Source: an uncultured Collinsella sp. (GTDB lineage Bacteria; Actinomycetota; Coriobacteriia; Coriobacteriales; Coriobacteriaceae). Taken from it: DNA of 15,893 bases. Location of the stretch: NCBI GenBank assembly GCA_958443265.1, contig CAUCKA010000030.1, positions 1-15,893 on the forward strand, given 5' to 3'. Under the pieces are notes generated by a model. The model did no database searches. It worked only from the letters and a program-made list of their open reading frames with translations, and was not told the origin of the DNA. Every line of letters starts with the position of its first letter. The first letter of the stretch is position 1. Shown here one piece after another: positions 1 to 5,523 of the stretch. Position numbers and translations under genes: made by a program.

Positions 1-20
1 GAATCCTATACGCCGCACCA
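1..20 (+). tRNA. 3' end of tRNA-Arg(ACG), cut by window edge (or a detached tail copy)
   Basis: These 20 bases equal the last 20 bases of the complete tRNA-Arg genes at 376-452 and 611-687: part of the T-loop, the T-stem, the acceptor 3' strand, discriminator A and encoded CCA. The following sequence matches what follows the complete gene at 611-687, so a whole gene upstream of the window is likely. A detached tail like those at 191 and 858 is the alternative. Confidence 0.5.
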
Positions 21-29
21 TTTGAGATT

Positions 30-59
30 AAAGCTCCCGGCAACGGGGGCTTTTCTTTT
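30..59 (+). terminator. Intrinsic terminator after tRNA-Arg tail
   Basis: An AAGC-CCCG / CGGG-GCTT hairpin with a GCAA tetraloop is followed by a T-rich run. The same terminator, with small changes, follows every tRNA-Arg gene or tail in the window. Confidence 0.8.
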
Positions 60-70
60 ACGTAAACACT

Positions 71-190
71 GCATTGATTCGAACCTCGGTCGAGGCGCGG
101 GCGTAAAGAAAACGCGGAGCGTTTTTAGCCCGCGGGCGAGCACGCCGGCAGGCGGGCGAAGCCGGTGCGGATCCGCGCAGCGGATGCGCG
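71..190 (+). repeat. Structured tRNA-tail element, Arg copy 1
   Basis: A non-coding unit with three hairpins. It begins at 76-86 with GATTCGAACCT, the reverse complement of a tRNA T-arm. Hairpin 1 (97-133) has a GCGGGC/GCCCGC lower stem, an internal loop, and an AAAACGC/GCGTTTT upper stem. Hairpin 2 (143-154) pairs CGCC with GGCG across a GGCA loop. Hairpin 3 (171-185) pairs ATCCGC with GCGGAT across a GCA loop. It runs straight into a direct copy of the tRNA-Arg 3' tail at 191. An apparently identical copy lies at 738-857 and a diverged one behind tRNA-Ser at 3715-3836. Function and mobility are unknown. Confidence 0.8.
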
Positions 191-210
191 GAATCCTATA
201 CGCCGCACCA
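191..210 (+). pseudogene. Detached tRNA-Arg 3' tail (not a functional tRNA)
   Basis: The 20-base 3' end of tRNA-Arg, including CCA, is joined directly to hairpin 3 of the element. No D-arm, anticodon arm or 5' acceptor strand lies upstream, so it cannot fold as a tRNA. It reads as a duplicated junction or attachment-like sequence. Confidence 0.8.
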
Positions 211-220
211 ATTGAAATTG

Positions 221-250
221 AAAGCCTCCGGCAACGGGGGCTTTTCTTTT
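221..250 (+). terminator. Intrinsic terminator after tRNA-Arg tail copy
   Basis: An AAAGCCTCCG/CGGGGGCTTT hairpin with GCAA loop, then CTTTT. Relative to the other copies the stem is changed but remains pairable, so the structure is kept. Confidence 0.75.
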
Positions 251-252
251 AT

Positions 253-287
253 GGCAGCACCGCATGGATTCGAACCTCGGTCGAGGC
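253..287 (+). repeat. Remnant of element left boundary (inverted T-arm)
   Basis: Contains GGATTCGAACCT followed by CGGTCGAGGC, the same left edge as the full elements at 71 and 738, but none of the three core hairpins follow. On the minus strand it reads as a T-arm plus acceptor-like tail. It resembles a truncated or empty element end. Confidence 0.6.
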
Positions 288-334
288 ACGAACAACTTAA
301 TTATCACTCCGTAAAATTTTTTTCTAATTGTCGC

Positions 335-363
335 TTGACCCATCGGGGGCTCGCGTGCATAAT
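335..363 (+). promoter_or_regulatory. Promoter of tRNA-Arg at 376
   Basis: The -35 box TTGACC (335-340) and -10 box CATAAT (358-363) are 17 bp apart. The -10 box ends 12 bp before the mature tRNA start. The same pair with the same spacing precedes the second copy. Confidence 0.85.
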
Positions 364-375
364 AATCCGTGCGTT

Positions 376-452
376 GCGGCGTTACCTCAGCTGGATAGAG
401 GGTCTGACTACGAATCAGAACGTCATAGGTTCGAATCCTATACGCCGCACCA
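376..452 (+). tRNA. tRNA-Arg(ACG), copy 1
   Basis: A 77-nt gene with complete cloverleaf: acceptor GCGGCGT/ACGCCGC, D-stem CCTC/GAGG, anticodon stem TCTGA/TCAGA with loop CTACGAA (anticodon ACG, wobble-modified to inosine in bacteria, reading CGU/CGC/CGA), T-stem ATAGG/CCTAT, discriminator A and encoded CCA. It has its own promoter and terminator. The sequence equals that of the copy at 611-687. No structured element follows this copy. Confidence 0.97.
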
Positions 453-461
453 ATTGACTTT

Positions 462-488
462 AAAGCTCCCGGCAACGGGGGCTTTTCT
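462..488 (+). terminator. Intrinsic terminator of tRNA-Arg copy 1
   Basis: An AAAGCTCCCG / CGGGGGCTTT hairpin around GCAA, then a T-rich run, 9 bp downstream of CCA. Confidence 0.85.
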
Positions 489-569
489 TATATCGCGATG
501 CGTCGAAGATCGCGCCAAGCCCTCCAAATGATTAAAAATCAAATTCGATAACTTTTTTTGAAAAAATGC

Positions 570-598
570 TTGACCATTATTCAGTCTCTGTGCATAAT
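570..598 (+). promoter_or_regulatory. Promoter of tRNA-Arg at 611
   Basis: The -35 box TTGACC (570-575) and -10 box CATAAT (593-598) are 17 bp apart. An AT-rich stretch just upstream (550-566) could act as an UP element. Confidence 0.85.
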
Positions 599-610
599 AA
601 TCAACAAGTC

Positions 611-687
611 GCGGCGTTACCTCAGCTGGATAGAGGGTCTGACTACGAATCAGAACGTCATAGGTTCGAATCCTATACGCCGCACCA
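611..687 (+). tRNA. tRNA-Arg(ACG), copy 2
   Basis: A 77-nt gene identical in sequence to the copy at 376-452, with anticodon ACG and encoded CCA. Unlike that copy it is followed, after its terminator, by a complete structured element and a duplicated tRNA tail. The exact identity of two tandem copies points to recent duplication or gene conversion. Confidence 0.97.
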
Positions 688-696
688 TTTGAGATT

Positions 697-726
697 AAAG
701 CTCCCGGCAACGGGGGCTTTTCTTTT
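697..726 (+). terminator. Intrinsic terminator of tRNA-Arg copy 2
   Basis: The same GCAA-loop hairpin and T-rich tail as the other Arg units. It separates the tRNA from the structured element, so the element would be transcribed only by read-through. Confidence 0.85.
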
Positions 727-737
727 ACGTAAACACT

Positions 738-857
738 GCATTGATTCGAACCTCGGTCGAGGCGCGGGCGTAAAGAAAACGCGGAGCGTTTTTAGCCCGC
801 GGGCGAGCACGCCGGCAGGCGGGCGAAGCCGGTGCGGATCCGCGCAGCGGATGCGCG
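738..857 (+). repeat. Structured tRNA-tail element, Arg copy 2
   Basis: A second full copy of the three-hairpin unit. The inverted T-arm is near 743-753, hairpin 1 is at 764-800, and hairpin 3 lies just before the tail at 858. No open reading frame of credible length lies in it. The ORFs crossing it are translations of tRNA and hairpin sequence. Confidence 0.8.
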
Positions 858-877
858 GAATCCTATACGCCGCACCA
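858..877 (+). pseudogene. Detached tRNA-Arg 3' tail
   Basis: A direct copy of the tRNA-Arg 3' end including CCA, fused to the end of the element core. It begins 190 bp after the same bases in the intact tRNA at 611-687 and lacks the rest of a cloverleaf. Confidence 0.8.
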
Positions 878-886
878 TTTGAGATT

Positions 887-916
887 AAAGCTCCCGGCAA
901 CGGGGGCTTTTCTTTT
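887..916 (+). terminator. Intrinsic terminator after second detached tail
   Basis: The same hairpin and T-tract as at 697-726. The repeat similarity ends here, and no inverted T-arm follows, unlike at 253 and 3907. It insulates the downstream gene from tRNA transcription. Confidence 0.75.
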
Positions 917-984
917 ACGCCAGCTTGAGTGCTTTCGTCCAAAGGGACGATTTCCTGTCGACTCGTGTAAGATTCCGAGTAGAT

Positions 985-1003
985 GTCGCGACTTATTCGC
1001 GAC
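985..1003 (+). other. Small leader hairpin upstream of the 813-aa gene
   Basis: GTCGCG and CGCGAC form a 6-bp stem with a 7-nt loop, 37 bp before the start codon. No T-tract follows. It may be a leader structure or chance in GC-rich DNA. No convincing promoter hexamers are visible between 917 and 1039; TAAGAT at 968-973 is only a weak -10 candidate. Confidence 0.35.
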
Positions 1004-1039
1004 CACTCCTTCTCAAGCGACCGATCAGGGTGATATTTC

Positions 1040-3481
1040 GTGGCAGAGCGTCCGACATACAAGCTCAGGTTTCTCGATCCCAAGAAGCGCTTTCCGGCGA
1101 TGTCCGAGCAGCCTGCGGGACGCTCATATGGCGTGGTCTGGAAACTCTTTGGCGAGGATCAGCATGAATCTTGTTATGTCGTCGAATTCGTTGGCAAAAG
1201 CCATGTGTCGCTTTTGGGCTACGTAAGCGTTTCGGGTGAGGTGTACAAGGTGGACCGCCCCGTTAGCGAGGCTCCGCTGCCCAACGATCCCGACATGGAA
1301 CTGGTCCTTGACGAGTCGGACTCCGGTATTGGTGAGATTATGGTGAGGGGAGCAAACGGCACGATGCGCGCGTGCGCGCGAACCGTCGGCTCTCCCGAAG
1401 GCCCCATGCGCGAACAGTCCGATCACGAGACATGGAATTCGACCCGCTCCCTTCCTTACGGTGAGTTCATGGCATCGATGTTCCTGCGCTACGTGATATT
1501 CGCTGACTCCGAAAATACCATTGCGAGCACGGCGGACGCCGACGGACTCGACGAGGGTATGCAAAACGTTGTCGACAAGATCAAGCTCGTAAAGTTGCCC
1601 GAGCCGGTCGAGGTGTTTTTGGGCTTTAACACGGCACCGCTCCCTGACGCTATCGAGACGCTGCTCTACCGCGTTGACCATGCCGAGAATCCGAGCGGTA
1701 TCGAGCGCTATGCCGCCGCCCTTATGAGTGAAATTGACTTGCCCCGCTTGCGCACCATCGCCGCTAAGTCCGAGATGAGCCTGGCTCGCATCGATCGCTC
1801 AAAGCTTTTCTATCTCAATTTTGATCGCAGCCTGCTGGACCAGGACGAGATTGACATGCTGCTTGCCATCGAGTGCCGTCTCAACCGCCTCTCCGGCATC
1901 CTTGAGCGCATCGGGGCTGGATTGGTCCCCGCGGCCTCGTCGCCGAGCCTTGAGGGCTGCGCGCTCATTGATGCGTGGCATATCGCCAAGACGACCAACG
2001 ATGTTCCCCGACTGCTCGATACAACCTCGAGCGACAACCCGTGGTCCAAACCGGGAACGGTGGCTTGCCAGCCGGGCGGTGAGTGGGATGTGCGTACCCG
2101 CTTCGCGCGTATTGTCGAGGCGCTTAACGTGGTCACGCGGCTCGACTATACCTATCGGGCAAACGTTGCCGAGGGGATTATGCTCGTTCGGTTTGGGCAG
2201 TCTGTCGTTGATGCCATGCCGCAACGTGAATACGACGCTCAAGATGACGCCTGGCACGAGCTGGACGAGGACACGCGCACGATCTGGGCCGCGGAGCACG
2301 ATGCGCGCGTGGCGCTCACGCTTGCGGCAGCGTGTTTTGCCGCGGGCACCTGCATCACGCGCTGCTATGTGCAGATTGCTGCTCCCGACAGTGAGCAGGG
2401 CGAGTGCGTTGTCGCAACGTATTTCTTTGGGCGCGCGGCCTATCTGGCCGATTGCGTGCCTGTCGCCAAGGATCTTGAGAGCATGGACATGGACGATATG
2501 CCGTGCAAGCGTGTGCTTGAGGCATATGAGTCAACCGCTCCGGAGACGATTGAACCTGCGGAGGTTCATGCTCGTCCGCGTGATGACCATCGCATGCTGC
2601 CGCCGGCGCTGCGCGATCTGCTGCTTGCCGATGCGGCTGACGAGCTGGAGGTCATGGAAGAGGACGACGACCCATACGTTGCCCGTGTTGTTGAATTGCG
2701 CGAGCAGGCAAAAGTCGACCGTACAGGTGCTTTTGAAGGCTTTTCCCGTCTTGTTGAGGAGTTGGAGGCTAAGTGCGCCGTCGCCGAGCTTTTGGCGACA
2801 GGTCCGGTTCAAACGCAGTTTTGCGATAACCAGCTGGTGCGCATGGTGCTACCGGTGTTGGAAGAAGACCGCTCTGTGCGAATCCTTCGTGCGCCCGATG
2901 CGCTGTACTTTGCCCAGCACGAGATCTGCAGCTTTTACGCCGAGCAAGAGGACTTTGAACGAGCGCTGCCCGAGGTGCGCCATCTTTACGATCTGGCGCG
3001 CTCGTCCATGCAGTCGCACTTTGCGCTCATCAACGTGCTTGCGCGTCTGGAGCGCTTTGACGAGATTATCGAGGTGGCGCGCCACGGCCTACGTATTGCC
3101 AGCGATCGTTCTGCAATCGGCTACCTGTTCTATCGCTTGGCGTTTGCCTATTGGAATTGCGATCAGCTCGACCTGGCGCTGGCTTGTTACCGTCTGGTGC
3201 CGCGCGGCGAGGAGTCGGGCAGCAGCGCGCTGGAAGAAATGCAGGGTCTTATGAACGAGATGGGCGTCAGCGAGCCTCCGACGTTCGAGGAAGCGGTCGA
3301 GACCATCCGCAAGGCTGGACTCGAGCTGCCGCCGGTGTCCGCCGTGACGAATCAGCTTGCCGATGCCGCTGTGCAACTGGTCGACAACGGCTTCTTTTTC
3401 CTGGCACGCGGTTGCATCTTCCAAATGTGGCGCACCATGGGCAACGACGAGCTCGGCTCTCTCAACCGCTCGCTGGGGTAG
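1040..3481 (+). CDS. Unrecognised 813-residue protein with C-terminal TPR-like repeats
   Basis: I do not recognise the family from the N-terminal 600 residues. Residues about 620-740 contain helical pairs with TPR-like spacing (for example FYAEQEDFERALPEVRHLY and FAYWNCDQLDLALACY), suggesting a protein-protein interaction scaffold. An acidic segment (EEDDD) lies near residue 540. No signal peptide or membrane segment is visible, so it is probably cytoplasmic. The start is GTG, preceded at 6-7 bp by the Shine-Dalgarno-like AGGGTG; an internal ATG at residue 21 lacks a comparable site. It stands alone between the tRNA-Arg array and tRNA-Ser. Codon use resembles the other genes and there is no frameshift. 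A long overlapping frame inside it (1821-3254) is a shadow. Function unknown. Confidence 0.9.
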   Translation: MAERPTYKLRFLDPKKRFPAMSEQPAGRSYGVVWKLFGEDQHESCYVVEFVGKSHVSLLGYVSVSGEVYKVDRPVSEAPLPNDPDMELVLDESDSGIGEIMVRGANGTMRACARTVGSPEGPMREQSDHETWNSTRSLPYGEFMASMFLRYVIFADSENTIASTADADGLDEGMQNVVDKIKLVKLPEPVEVFLGFNTAPLPDAIETLLYRVDHAENPSGIERYAAALMSEIDLPRLRTIAAKSEMSLARIDRSKLFYLNFDRSLLDQDEIDMLLAIECRLNRLSGILERIGAGLVPAASSPSLEGCALIDAWHIAKTTNDVPRLLDTTSSDNPWSKPGTVACQPGGEWDVRTRFARIVEALNVVTRLDYTYRANVAEGIMLVRFGQSVVDAMPQREYDAQDDAWHELDEDTRTIWAAEHDARVALTLAAACFAAGTCITRCYVQIAAPDSEQGECVVATYFFGRAAYLADCVPVAKDLESMDMDDMPCKRVLEAYESTAPETIEPAEVHARPRDDHRMLPPALRDLLLADAADELEVMEEDDDPYVARVVELREQAKVDRTGAFEGFSRLVEELEAKCAVAELLATGPVQTQFCDNQLVRMVLPVLEEDRSVRILRAPDALYFAQHEICSFYAEQEDFERALPEVRHLYDLARSSMQSHFALINVLARLERFDEIIEVARHGLRIASDRSAIGYLFYRLAFAYWNCDQLDLALACYRLVPRGEESGSSALEEMQGLMNEMGVSEPPTFEEAVETIRKAGLELPPVSAVTNQLADAAVQLVDNGFFFLARGCIFQMWRTMGNDELGSLNRSLG

Positions 3482-3530
3482 GCGAAGCTTTCAAGGAGGA
3501 AAGGCTGCTAGGCAATTAGAAAATTTCCTC

Positions 3531-3559
3531 TTGCTCATCCTTGGCTGTTTGGTTACTAT
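3531..3559 (+). promoter_or_regulatory. Promoter of tRNA-Ser
   Basis: The -35-like TTGCTC (3531-3536) and -10 TACTAT (3554-3559) are 17 bp apart, ending 14 bp before the mature tRNA 5' end. Confidence 0.7.
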
Positions 3560-3573
3560 AGAACGGCTGTTAC

Positions 3574-3664
3574 GGAGAGCTGACCGAGAGGCCGAAGGTG
3601 CTCGCCTGCTAAGCGAGTATGCCCCAAAAGGGCATCTGGGGTTCGAATCCCCAGCTCTCCGCCA
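3574..3664 (+). tRNA. tRNA-Ser(GCT)
   Basis: A 91-nt type II tRNA. Acceptor GGAGAGC/GCTCTCC, anticodon stem CTCGC/GCGAG with loop CTGCTAA (anticodon GCT, reading AGC/AGU), long variable arm TGCCCC/GGGCA, T-loop TTCGAAT, discriminator G as expected for serine tRNAs, and encoded CCA. It is followed by a terminator and then a structured element with a duplicated tRNA tail, as at the Arg locus. Confidence 0.97.
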
Positions 3665-3678
3665 GTACGAATTTGAAG

Positions 3679-3705
3679 AAGGGTCCCATTTGGGGCCCTT
3701 TTTAT
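3679..3705 (+). terminator. Intrinsic terminator of tRNA-Ser
   Basis: An AAGGGTCCC / GGGGCCCTT hairpin with ATTT loop followed by a run of five T, 15 bp after CCA. Confidence 0.9.
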
Positions 3706-3714
3706 TATCAAGAA

Positions 3715-3836
3715 TGGCGGCTGGGGATTCGAACCCGAGAGGGCACGGGCGTTAAGCAAACGCGAAAGCGTTTGTAGCCCGTGGGCGAAAAGCCGCCAGG
3801 CTTTGAAGCCGGAGGGCATGCGCAGCATGCCCGGAC
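3715..3836 (+). repeat. Structured tRNA-tail element, Ser copy
   Basis: It has the same plan as the Arg elements but a diverged sequence. The left edge GCTGGGGATTCGAACCC (3720-3736) is the exact reverse complement of the tRNA-Ser T-arm region. Hairpin 1 (3744-3783) has CACGGGC/GCCCGTG and CAAACGC/GCGTTTG stems. Hairpin 2 (3789-3804) is AAAGCC/GGCTTT with a GCCA loop. Hairpin 3 (3814-3832) is GGGCATGC/GCATGCCC with a GCA loop. It ends in a direct copy of the tRNA-Ser tail. All three stems keep pairing despite base changes against the Arg copies, so structure appears to be selected or inherited. Function unknown. Confidence 0.8.
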
Positions 3837-3854
3837 ATCCCCAGCTCTCCGCCA
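3837..3854 (+). pseudogene. Detached tRNA-Ser 3' tail
   Basis: The last 18 bases of tRNA-Ser including CCA, repeated 189 bp downstream of their position in the intact gene and fused to the element core. No other tRNA parts accompany it. Confidence 0.8.
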
Positions 3855-3868
3855 GTATGAATTGAAAG

Positions 3869-3894
3869 AAGGGTCCCATCTGGGGCCCTTTTTT
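3869..3894 (+). terminator. Intrinsic terminator after detached Ser tail
   Basis: A near copy of the tRNA-Ser terminator: AAGGGTCCC/GGGGCCCTT hairpin with ATCT loop and six T. Linker and hairpin differ from the first copy at a few positions, so this duplication is older than the Arg one. Confidence 0.85.
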
Positions 3895-3906
3895 GGTGCG
3901 GAGAAA

Positions 3907-3927
3907 GGAGGCTGGGGATTCGAACCT
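3907..3927 (+). repeat. Second inverted T-arm copy (element boundary remnant)
   Basis: GGCTGGGGATTCGAACCT repeats the left edge of the Ser element but is not followed by its hairpins. It parallels 253-287 at the Arg locus. The direct repeat flanking the core therefore comprises tail, linker, terminator and inverted T-arm. Confidence 0.6.
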
Positions 3928-3961
3928 CAAAAAGGGAGGCATCCTTTCGGACGCCTCCCTT
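3927..3961 (-). terminator. Terminator of the D,D-carboxypeptidase gene
   Basis: An AAGGGAGGC/GCCTCCCTT perfect 9-bp stem with further ATCC/GGAC pairing inside. Read on the minus strand the hairpin is followed by a T-run, 25 bp beyond the stop codon. Confidence 0.85.
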
Positions 3962-3985
3962 CAGTGGGCTTATTATTCTTGCGCA

Positions 3986-5326
3986 CTACACCTCGGGCGC
4001 CTTGGCGACGGTCTCGCTTTCTGCCGTGAGCGGGCGGTTGTCGATGCGGCGGCCCAAGCGATCGAGCTTCACGAGTAGCCACTCAATGGGATTCGGCCCT
4101 GCGCCTTCCTCGTCGGCAACCAGGTCCATGACGGCGATCTTGGTGCCATCCTGCTTGAGCGTAACGCTGCCCACCTTGTCGCCCACATGCACCGTGCCCG
4201 AAAGATCGTCGTAGCTAACCTTTTCGGTCACCTCGCCGGCAAGGGAAAACACGGTCGCTTGCGCCGTAGGATCGGCGAGCGTGGCGTCGATCGTCTTATC
4301 CGTCCAGTCGGCTTGGCCAATGCGCGCCATAAGCGGGTTGCCGTTGGCGGTCTTTTCCTGCGTGTTGGCGATTGCGACCGTCACCTTGTGACCGTAGTAC
4401 CAATTGGCAAGGCTGGCGGTATCGGTAAAGCGCTGGTCGGTGGTGGTGGAGTTCAAAATAACAGTGTAGATCTCGTCGCCGTCGCGGTTGTAGGCGCTCG
4501 TAAAGCAGTAGCCCGCGTCGTCGGTGGTGCCGGTCTTGCCGCCAATGTTTCCGTCCTGACTGAGCAAAACGTTGTGCGTGTCCATGGAATGCGAATGGTC
4601 GGTGCCGTCGGCGCCCGTGACCTCGATCCAGGAATCTTCGCTCGCTACGACCTCGCGGATCGTGTCGTTTTTCATGGCCTCCTGCATCATCAGCGCTACG
4701 TCGTGTGCGGTTGAGTGCATATCGCCAGCCCACTCATCAAAGTCCAGACCATGCGGGTTTTCAAAAAGCGTGCCGGTGCAACCGAGCTTCTTAGCGCGCT
4801 CGTTCATGGCTTTCACAAATGTTGCCTCGGCGTCTTTGGTCTTAGGGTCGATCTTCTTGCCCACATATTCGGCGAGCACGACGGCGGCGTCGTTGCCCGA
4901 GGGAATCATCAGGCCGCGCAGTGCCTGCTCCACGGTGAGCTCGTCGCCTTCGAGTAGGCCGGCTGTTGAATTGCCCACGGTGGCTGCGGCGTTGCTCACC
5001 GTGACCTTCTCGTCCGTCTTGCAATTCTCGACGGTTAGGATTGCGGTCATGACCTTGGTGATCGAGGCAATCTTGACCTGCTCATCGGCGCCGCGGGCAT
5101 AGTAGACGGTGCCGTCTTTGCCCATGACGAGGGCATTGGTCGCATCGATATCGGGCAGGTTTTCGGCCGTGATGCCGCGCGCATCGGCGGTTTTGCCGCA
5201 AACATTGTCGGTCGTGAGTACTTGGGCGCCGGCGACGGTGGGCACGCCAGCGGCAAGGGCGATAGCGCAGACAAAGCCGGCGGCAAGCTGGGCTGAGCGC
5301 TTTGCAAAAGAGGTGAGGGACTTCAC
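3986..5326 (-). CDS. Secreted D-alanyl-D-alanine carboxypeptidase (S11, PBP5-like)
   Basis: It removes the terminal D-Ala from peptidoglycan pentapeptides outside the membrane. All three serine-transferase motifs are present: S-I-T-K (catalytic S88, K91), S-G-N (143-145) and K-T-G (264-266). A beta-rich C-terminal region after about residue 315 fits the PBP5 C-terminal domain. The amphipathic NPIEWLLVKLDRLGRR near the end could be a membrane anchor. The frame is open back to GTG 5437 and ATG 5395, but I chose GTG 5326 because it puts a classic signal peptide (KR, then FVCAIALAAGV, AGA cleavage) at the N-terminus and leaves the TATACT box upstream. The ribosome site is weak, so the start is uncertain. 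It is divergent from a VanRS-like system, suggesting shared control. Confidence 0.93.
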   Translation of the reverse strand: MKSLTSFAKRSAQLAAGFVCAIALAAGVPTVAGAQVLTTDNVCGKTADARGITAENLPDIDATNALVMGKDGTVYYARGADEQVKIASITKVMTAILTVENCKTDEKVTVSNAAATVGNSTAGLLEGDELTVEQALRGLMIPSGNDAAVVLAEYVGKKIDPKTKDAEATFVKAMNERAKKLGCTGTLFENPHGLDFDEWAGDMHSTAHDVALMMQEAMKNDTIREVVASEDSWIEVTGADGTDHSHSMDTHNVLLSQDGNIGGKTGTTDDAGYCFTSAYNRDGDEIYTVILNSTTTDQRFTDTASLANWYYGHKVTVAIANTQEKTANGNPLMARIGQADWTDKTIDATLADPTAQATVFSLAGEVTEKVSYDDLSGTVHVGDKVGSVTLKQDGTKIAVMDLVADEEGAGPNPIEWLLVKLDRLGRRIDNRPLTAESETVAKAPEV

Positions 5327-5365
5327 GGATTTCGCTTTCGACGGGATGGTCTCTTCTGGAACTAG

Positions 5366-5394
5366 AGTATATCGTTTGCCGGCGTCGTCGATCA
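5366..5394 (-). promoter_or_regulatory. Candidate promoter of the carboxypeptidase
   Basis: On the minus strand TATACT (5371-5366) is a good -10 box, giving a leader of about 30-35 nt to GTG 5326. The -35 position (TGATCG, 17 bp upstream) is weak. If real, this promoter rules out translation from 5395 or 5437. Confidence 0.4.
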
Positions 5395-5471
5395 TCGCGT
5401 GCGTGCGTGGCCCACATCCGCGCCCGAACGGGCACAAGGGTGCTTAAGGCCGACTTAATCACCCACGCTTG

Positions 5472-5503
5472 TTGTGTGTGGCGTGCGTCGCCTCGGGCAT
5501 AAT
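5472..5503 (+). promoter_or_regulatory. Candidate promoter of the VanRS-like operon
   Basis: CATAAT (5498-5503), the same -10 hexamer as the tRNA-Arg promoters, lies 20 bp before the start codon. The -35 region (TTGTGT, 20-bp spacing) is poor, as expected for an activator-dependent promoter. Two TTAA motifs 11 bp apart at about 5444-5458 could be half-sites for an OmpR-type dimer; this is speculative. Confidence 0.4.
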
Positions 5504-5523
5504 GGAGCGCGAGAGGAGCACGC

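Larger units (their letters stand above)
668..877 (+). repeat. 210-bp exact repeat of window positions 1-210
   Basis: Read side by side, 668-877 and 1-210 show no difference: tRNA tail, terminator, three-hairpin core, second tRNA tail. They diverge immediately after the second CCA. Both copies have the same 190-bp period from tail to tail. Identity of non-coding DNA over this length indicates recent duplication or ongoing conversion. Confidence 0.9.

Noticed and set aside
858..877. Detached tail as a third tRNA-Arg gene
   Set aside because: Only the 3' 20 bases are present; no anticodon arm.
1..925. CRISPR array
   Set aside because: The repeats are about 190 bp, contain tRNA parts and terminators, and lack short regular repeats with unique spacers; no cas genes.
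125..1083. Overlapping reading frames on both strands through the tRNA-Arg array
   Set aside because: They are translations of tRNA and hairpin sequence (peptides like RIRTYDVLIRSQTLYPAEV), with no ribosome sites.
1821..3254. 477-residue frame inside the large plus-strand gene
   Set aside because: Arg/Ser/Trp-rich shadow in an alternative frame of GC-rich DNA; the 813-residue frame has the ribosome site and plausible composition.
3492..3515. Strong ribosome-site-like AAGGAGGAAAG after the 813-aa gene, suggesting a small gene
   Set aside because: Only a few codons follow before a stop, and the region runs into the tRNA-Ser promoter.
3496..3530. GAGGAAA/TTTCCTC inverted repeat as terminator of the 813-aa gene
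   Set aside because: A 7-bp stem with a loop of about 21 nt and no T-run; too weak to call.
3556..3942. Reading frames on both strands through the tRNA-Ser region
   Set aside because: They cross the tRNA, its terminator and the structured element; spurious.
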